A stretch of DNA of 16,579 nucleotides from Candidatus Rokuibacteriota bacterium (GTDB taxonomy: Bacteria; Methylomirabilota; Methylomirabilia; Rokubacteriales; CSP1-6): contig QHRT01000065.1 of the NCBI GenBank assembly GCA_003220195.1, positions 1,629 to 18,207 of the forward strand, read 5' to 3'. The notes under the pieces are model-generated. The model ran no database searches and had not been told where the DNA came from. It saw only the letters and a list, made by a program, of their open reading frames with translations. Shown piece by piece: positions 16,330-16,579 of the stretch. The translations under genes and the position numbers were made by a program. Every line of letters starts with the position of its first letter. Position 1 is the stretch's first letter.

Positions 16330-16579
16330 GACCCGGCGTCTCCGAACGGGCGCACGGCGACGGCCTCGGCCGGCTGGCCGAACGCCGACTCCACGACGAT
16401 CGGTTCCTTGAACGTGAAGAGCGGCAGCCTCTCGGGGCCGACGCGCGCAGGTTTTCCGCGCACCTTCGCCTCCAGTCCGCGGAGCAGCTTGTCCGGCGTG
16501 ATCGGGATCTCGTCGATGCGCACGCCCGTCGCGTGATACACCGCGTTCGCGATGGCCGGGATGACTGGCAGCAACGGCC
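16326..16579 (-). CDS. hcrA: 4-hydroxybenzoyl-CoA reductase molybdenum (alpha) subunit, C-terminal part only
   Basis: The 3' end of a xanthine-oxidase-family large subunit, continuing beyond the window. The visible ~84 residues include LLPVIPAIANAVYHATGVRI followed by DEIPITPDKLL, the typical C-terminal segment of molybdopterin-binding subunits (the region around the family's last active-site strand and helix). The stop TGA overlaps the hcrB ATG. The identification as HcrA rather than another hydroxylase rests mainly on the 4Fe-4S loop of the adjacent beta subunit. The small 2Fe-2S subunit (hcrC) is not in the window. Confidence 0.78.
   Translation of the reverse strand, partial: PLLPVIPAIANAVYHATGVRIDEIPITPDKLLRGLEAKVRGKPARVGPERLPLFTFKEPIVVESAFGQPAEAVAVRPFGDAGS

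Overview
The window is about two-thirds G+C and almost entirely coding. Genes are tightly packed and many stop/start codons overlap (ATGA, GTGA, TGATG, TAATG). The gene content suggests an uncultured, metabolically versatile soil or sediment bacterium: a box-type benzoyl-CoA pathway, a 4-hydroxybenzoyl-CoA reductase, a TtuA/TtuB-type tRNA thiolation pair and large multi-sensor kinases. Candidate groups are Rokubacteria/Methylomirabilota or another deep proteobacterial-like lineage. This placement is an inference from gene content only. No rRNA, tRNA, CRISPR array, insertion sequence or phage gene was seen.

Left part (1-6452, + strand): three translationally coupled signalling genes. The first is a membrane-anchored histidine kinase (7TM-GAF-PAS-HisKA-HATPase) cut by the window edge. 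The second is a paralogous, apparently dead kinase: the phosphoacceptor His is Asp and the ATP-binding boxes are eroded. The third is a hybrid REC-GAF-PAS-HisKA-HATPase-REC protein whose last receiver has Asn in place of the phosphoacceptor Asp. None has a DNA-binding output domain. The first ~480 nt have a clearly lower G+C codon usage than the rest of the same reading frame.

Middle part (6457-9364, - strand, transcribed leftward): DinB-like protein, then a ThiS/MoaD-like sulfur carrier (TtuB type), then a TtuA-type tRNA 2-thiolation enzyme, then a thiolase, then a 27-residue desulforedoxin-like four-Cys miniprotein. The carrier's terminal Gly-Gly is followed by four extra residues, and its Gly-Gly codons contain the Shine-Dalgarno sequence of ttuA.

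Right part (9512-16579): aromatic acid degradation. A benzoate-CoA ligase (- strand) is separated from the box operon by a small divergent gene for a secreted or membrane protein and by a strong hairpin terminator. The box operon reads leftward: hcrA (4-hydroxybenzoyl-CoA reductase Mo subunit, partial), hcrB (FAD/4Fe-4S subunit, disrupted by a short deletion with frameshift), an XRE-cupin regulator, boxC (ring-cleaving dihydrodiol lyase) and boxB (diiron benzoyl-CoA epoxidase). Together, benzoate would be activated by the ligase, and 4-hydroxybenzoyl-CoA would be dehydroxylated to benzoyl-CoA by Hcr. BoxB would then epoxidise the ring and BoxC would open it. BoxA (the reductase partner) and the semialdehyde dehydrogenase are not in the window.
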